Part shown: piece after piece, positions 61,274 through 64,000 of the stretch | Layout: every line of letters begins with the position of its first letter | How positions within the stretch are numbered: the stretch's first letter is position 1 | Assembly (NCBI RefSeq): GCF_039521325.1 | Contig: NZ_BAAACD010000011.1 | DNA from: Clostridium_X cadaveris | GTDB taxonomy: Bacteria > Bacillota > Clostridia > Clostridiales > Clostridiaceae | Length of the DNA stretch: 64,000 nucleotides | Direction: 5' to 3' (one strand) | The notes under the pieces: model-generated | Told to the model about the DNA's origin: nothing | What the model saw: only the letters and a program-made list of their open reading frames with translations | The model's database searches: none | Position numbers and translations under genes: made by a program

Positions 61274-61519
61274 ATGGATTATGTTTATATTGTTCAGTGC
61301 AGTGATAATACATTATATACTGGATGGACAAATAATTTAGAGAAAAGAATAAAAGCGCATAATGAAGGAAAAGGGGCAAAATATACCATGGGACGTAGAC
61401 CAATAGAGCTTAAATATTTTGAAACCTTTGAAACAAAAACAGAAGCTTTAAAGAGAGAATATGCTATAAAGCGATTATCTAAAACAGAAAAATTAAAACT
61501 TATTGAAAATGGAAGTTAA
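61274..61519 (+). CDS. GIY-YIG domain protein, UPF0213 (YazA-like)
   Basis: 81 residues making a single GIY-YIG domain: DYVYIVQCSDNTLYTGWTNN with the catalytic Tyr pair and Arg, then LKREYAIKRLSKTEK. Small stand-alone members of this family are widespread; their biological role is not settled. TATAAT at 61235-61240 is a likely -10. GGAG lies 12 bases before the ATG. Confidence 0.92.
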   Translation: MDYVYIVQCSDNTLYTGWTNNLEKRIKAHNEGKGAKYTMGRRPIELKYFETFETKTEALKREYAIKRLSKTEKLKLIENGS

Positions 61520-61553
61520 ATTACATATATTTCCTAGGAAATATATGTAATTT
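61518..61553. terminator. 36-base perfect palindrome, bidirectional terminator
   Basis: Every base from 61518 to 61553 matches its reverse complement (centre CCTAGG). It overlaps the stop codons of both convergent genes, with T-rich flank on the plus strand. Confidence 0.8.
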
Positions 61554-62160
61554 ATTTTCTCATAAAAAAACTAAATGGGTCCTTTGTAAGACCGTTAAAA
61601 TTAGATACTGAAGCCACATTTCTAAGATGATATATCTTACCATTATAATCTTTAGCTTGATTATCAACTATATAAGCTTCATTATAAGAACTGTCTTTTT
61701 TCCATTTCATAAAAAAGTAGGCGTGAGATGGAGCACCAGTATTTTGAGAAGTTCCATCTGTAGTGAAGCATATGTCACCAGGTCTCAGCTTAGTGTAATC
61801 AAAGTCTTTTTTCCAACCTAGATTTTCTAGCTTTGAAATTAACTGTGCTGTATTGCATGTATCTTTTTCAATATATATGTCATTTTGCCTTAGAGCTTCT
61901 GAAATAAAATAAACACAGGTATTTTCGCTAGAACCTCCATTAAGATCTATGGCTTTTTCATAAATCTTTTTTTGATTTCTAGATGATGATAAATAATTGA
62001 ACATTTGTTCTTGAACAGGTCCGTTATTTTTTTGTGTTTTAGCTTCATCTATCTGACCTATGATAGCAAAAGAAAGACAAAGCATTAAAATGCTCAGTAA
62101 AAGAAGCCTTATTTTACAATTTCCATATGCAGATTTCTTATGTTTTCTATTCCGTCTCAT
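61552..62160 (-). CDS. membrane-anchored NlpC/P60- or CHAP-like cysteine peptidase/amidase
   Basis: 202 residues. A basic N-terminus and one membrane segment (about 17-36) place the rest outside the cell. Papain-like landmarks are Cys82 in ENTCVYFISEAL, RPGDICFT, His146 in APSHAYFF, and a following AYIVDNQA strand. Probably cleaves wall peptides, but the match is by motif pattern only. GGAAGGTGG precedes the ATG. Single gene. Confidence 0.65.
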   Translation of the reverse strand: MRRNRKHKKSAYGNCKIRLLLLSILMLCLSFAIIGQIDEAKTQKNNGPVQEQMFNYLSSSRNQKKIYEKAIDLNGGSSENTCVYFISEALRQNDIYIEKDTCNTAQLISKLENLGWKKDFDYTKLRPGDICFTTDGTSQNTGAPSHAYFFMKWKKDSSYNEAYIVDNQAKDYNGKIYHLRNVASVSNFNGLTKDPFSFFMRK

Positions 62161-62310
62161 AAGATACCACCTTCCTATACTCTTTCTTTTATTCTAAATA
62201 AGAAAAGTTAAAAAAGAATAGAGAAAATTATTAAGAATTTACTAAAAATTTAATACTAATTTAAAGAATAGAATATATAATATAATTATATATCATAAGG
62301 AGGAAGGATT

Positions 62311-62871
62311 ATGGATGGAATAATAAATTTTGATGAAATAAAAAATAAAGCTAAAGATAAGGATGTAGATAAGCTTGAGCAATACATATATTCCTTATAC
62401 TATTCTTTAGCTCAAGGTGAAATAACTATGGGAGATCTTTCTAAAAGTATCTCGGAATATATGGAAAAGAACAATATTTCTCAAGAAAAGTTTTTAAATA
62501 TTCAGCAAAAGCTTATGGAAAGATATGGAGTGAATTCTGAAGATATTGCAAATCAAATGAAGAATATGGGAATAGATATACCTAATATAGATCAAATAAC
62601 TGATTATGAAAAAATTCGAAAAACTTTAAGCTTTAAGGATAAATATGGTTCAAAGTTAACTACAAAATCAGTAAACTCATATTTCATAAAAAATGATATA
62701 AATGAATTAGAGATAATAATGAATGAGGAAAAAATAACCATAAAGAGTCCTAAAAATGTTGATTTAAATGATAATGAACTTAATGAGTTTTTATGTTCAT
62801 ACAAAAAACTTATGGAAGAAAAACTTTTAAATATTGATATATGTGAAAACATGAAGAACTATAATTATTAA
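62311..62871 (+). CDS. conserved hypothetical protein, possibly DUF3867
   Basis: 186 residues, acidic, mostly helical, without signal peptide or membrane segments. Size and the pattern of the first half (KLEQYIYSLYYSLAQGEITM) recall the clostridial DUF3867 family, but I cannot confirm it. Function unknown. Strong AAGGAGGAAGG before the ATG and a strong terminator after it indicate a real single gene. Confidence 0.7.
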   Translation: MDGIINFDEIKNKAKDKDVDKLEQYIYSLYYSLAQGEITMGDLSKSISEYMEKNNISQEKFLNIQQKLMERYGVNSEDIANQMKNMGIDIPNIDQITDYEKIRKTLSFKDKYGSKLTTKSVNSYFIKNDINELEIIMNEEKITIKSPKNVDLNDNELNEFLCSYKKLMEEKLLNIDICENMKNYNY

Positions 62872-62874
62872 TAT

Positions 62875-62919
62875 AAAAATATCAGGCAGATAAAAATTTA
62901 TTCTGCCTGATATTTTTTT
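62875..62919 (+). terminator. terminator after the 62311 gene
   Basis: 16-bp perfect stem (62875-62890 with 62902-62917) ending in seven T. Confidence 0.93.
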
Positions 62920-62992
62920 AAAGAAAAACTTTGATTATTAACCACAAATAATTAAAATAGAATATGAACACTTATTAATGGAGGAGCAGTTT

Positions 62993-63889
62993 ATGGAAAA
63001 TAAAAATTATCTTTTTGATAATTATATGAATATAGCTAGAAATTGTAGGCAGGAAAATAATCCACTGAAAGCCTTAAAATTTTATAAAAAAGCTTATGGT
63101 CTTCCTAATGGGAAAAGCGATGAGGACCTTCTTATAGATATGGCTCTTTTATATGATGAACTAGGGTTTAAAGATTATGCAGAAGAAAAATATACAGAAG
63201 TGTTAAAGTTAAATAAAAATAATTCCAGTGCGTATTATGGGTTGGCTGTGATATATGATGAGAGTGAGCAGTATGAAAAGGCAATGGAATTTTATAAAAA
63301 GTCTATTGAGATAGATTCAAATTATGATAAGGCTTATTTTTTCTTAGCAAATATATTAGACGAACTAGGGGAGAAAGATAAGGCTATTGAAAATTATAAA
63401 TGCGTTATAAAAATAAACCCTAATGACCTTTGGGCTTATGCTAACATAGGATGTATTTTAGAAGAGCAAGATAAAAATGAAGAAGCCTTAAAGTACCTTA
63501 GAAAGGCTTTAGATATAGATAGAAATCAATTTAGAGTTCTATTTAATATGGGAGTTGTACTAAATAAATTAGGTAATGTAGAATCTGCAAGAGAGTATTA
63601 TGAGAAATCTATAAAAAATAATCACTTTTATCCATACAGCTATCTTAATTATGCCGTAACATATAAAGAAGAAGGGGATTTTAAGAGAGCAGCAGAAATT
63701 TTAAGTGAAGGTATAGATTATAATGATGAAGAGGGATTTTTGTATTATAATAGAGCTTGCTGTTTATGCAATTTAAAGAAATATGATGAAGCTTTAGATG
63801 ATGTTTTAAAGAGCGTTGAATGCAATAATTTTTTTGAAGGTTATTCAAAAGAAGATATTGAATTAAAAGACATCTGGAATAGGATTTAA
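62993..63889 (+). CDS. TPR-repeat protein
   Basis: 298 residues from the ATG at 62993, which has GGAGGAG 6 bases upstream; an in-frame ATG at 62978 overlaps that site. About seven tetratricopeptide repeats are visible, e.g. AYYGLAVIYDESEQYEKAME and AYFFLANILDELGEKDKAIE. No signal peptide. Acts as a protein-interaction scaffold by family; partner unknown. No operon partner. Confidence 0.88.
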   Translation: MENKNYLFDNYMNIARNCRQENNPLKALKFYKKAYGLPNGKSDEDLLIDMALLYDELGFKDYAEEKYTEVLKLNKNNSSAYYGLAVIYDESEQYEKAMEFYKKSIEIDSNYDKAYFFLANILDELGEKDKAIENYKCVIKINPNDLWAYANIGCILEEQDKNEEALKYLRKALDIDRNQFRVLFNMGVVLNKLGNVESAREYYEKSIKNNHFYPYSYLNYAVTYKEEGDFKRAAEILSEGIDYNDEEGFLYYNRACCLCNLKKYDEALDDVLKSVECNNFFEGYSKEDIELKDIWNRI

Positions 63890-63934
63890 TTAAAATATAA
63901 AAATAATAAAAAGCCAATGATATTAAGTCTTTGA

Positions 63935-64000
63935 TGTGACCCCCAAAAGTTAGACTTTATTAGCGAGACAGTTTCGGCTGCCTCGCTATTTTTATGCAGC
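63935..64000 (-). mobile_element. end of an IS3-family-like insertion sequence (cut by window edge)
   Basis: TGTGACCCCCAAAAGTTAGAC resembles the terminal inverted repeat of IS3/IS150-group elements. Just inside it is a hairpin, AGCGAGACAG with CTGCCTCGCT (one mismatch), then ATTTTT. Such a hairpin usually follows the transposase gene, so this is probably the right end, with the transposase on the minus strand beyond the window. The exact boundary may be 63932 to 63935. Confidence 0.6.

Noticed and set aside
1..64000. CRISPR arrays, tRNA or rRNA genes, prophage modules
   Set aside because: No regularly spaced direct repeats, cloverleaf/TTCGAATCC-type ends, rRNA core sequences or phage structural genes were seen by eye on either strand.

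Overview
The window is low-GC, gene-dense DNA with strong AGGAGG-type ribosome sites, frequent GTG/TTG starts, T-box leaders, a class I c-di-GMP riboswitch and sortase-anchored proteins. This fits a motile Clostridium (sensu stricto); the species cannot be fixed from the sequence. The visible genes give no sign of a plasmid or prophage. One insertion-sequence end lies at the right edge.

Layout. (1) 1-6954: a catabolic operon with a mannose-family PTS (EIIA cut by the window edge, EIIB, EIIC, EIID), a cytoplasmic Cys-type sulfatase, and a tagatose-6-phosphate pathway (LacA, LacB, class II tagatose-bisphosphate aldolase, LacC). (2) 7158-8930: a HIT protein and a SteT-like amino-acid permease, convergent on a shared terminator. 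(3) 9485-17705: late flagellar genes (SLT transglycosylase, YaaR, FliN-like; flgM, flgN, flgK, flgL, fliW, csrA, fliS, fliD, a FliT-like gene, fliC). Two good sigma-D promoters and a CsrA target hairpin are visible. (4) 17819-25489: six genes forming a probable flagellin-modification island: GT2-TPR, TPR plus a TagB/TagF-type transferase, an SGNH-like protein, a DUF2284 Cys-rich protein, a LicC-like cytidylyltransferase and an SDR. (5) 25598-44954: a 24-gene early flagellar operon (flgB to fliN, including sigD) behind a c-di-GMP-I riboswitch and terminator. (6) 45000-51064: an HNH-motif protein, glnS with a Gln T-box, and, divergently, an Asp T-box now fronting a decayed aspartyl-tRNA synthetase followed by an XRE-TPR regulator and an MFS transporter. 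(7) 51317-56147: two paralogous LPKTG-anchored leucine-rich-repeat proteins. (8) 56249-63889: housekeeping and accessory genes (PTP-like phytase, CobO, PepF, MATE, GIY-YIG, a membrane-anchored Cys-peptidase-like protein, two genes of unknown role). (9) 63935-64000: the end of an IS3-like element.

How it works together. The flagellar part reads as one regulated cascade. c-di-GMP sensed in the leader would shut off hook-basal-body genes and sigD. Sigma-D then drives flgM-flgN-flgK-flgL-fliW-csrA-fliS-fliD and fliC, and FliW/CsrA tune flagellin translation. The downstream island is placed to decorate the flagellin. The strongest leads for new biology are that island, the phosphorylating uptake plus intracellular desulfation operon, and the Asp T-box that has lost its synthetase and now precedes a regulator.
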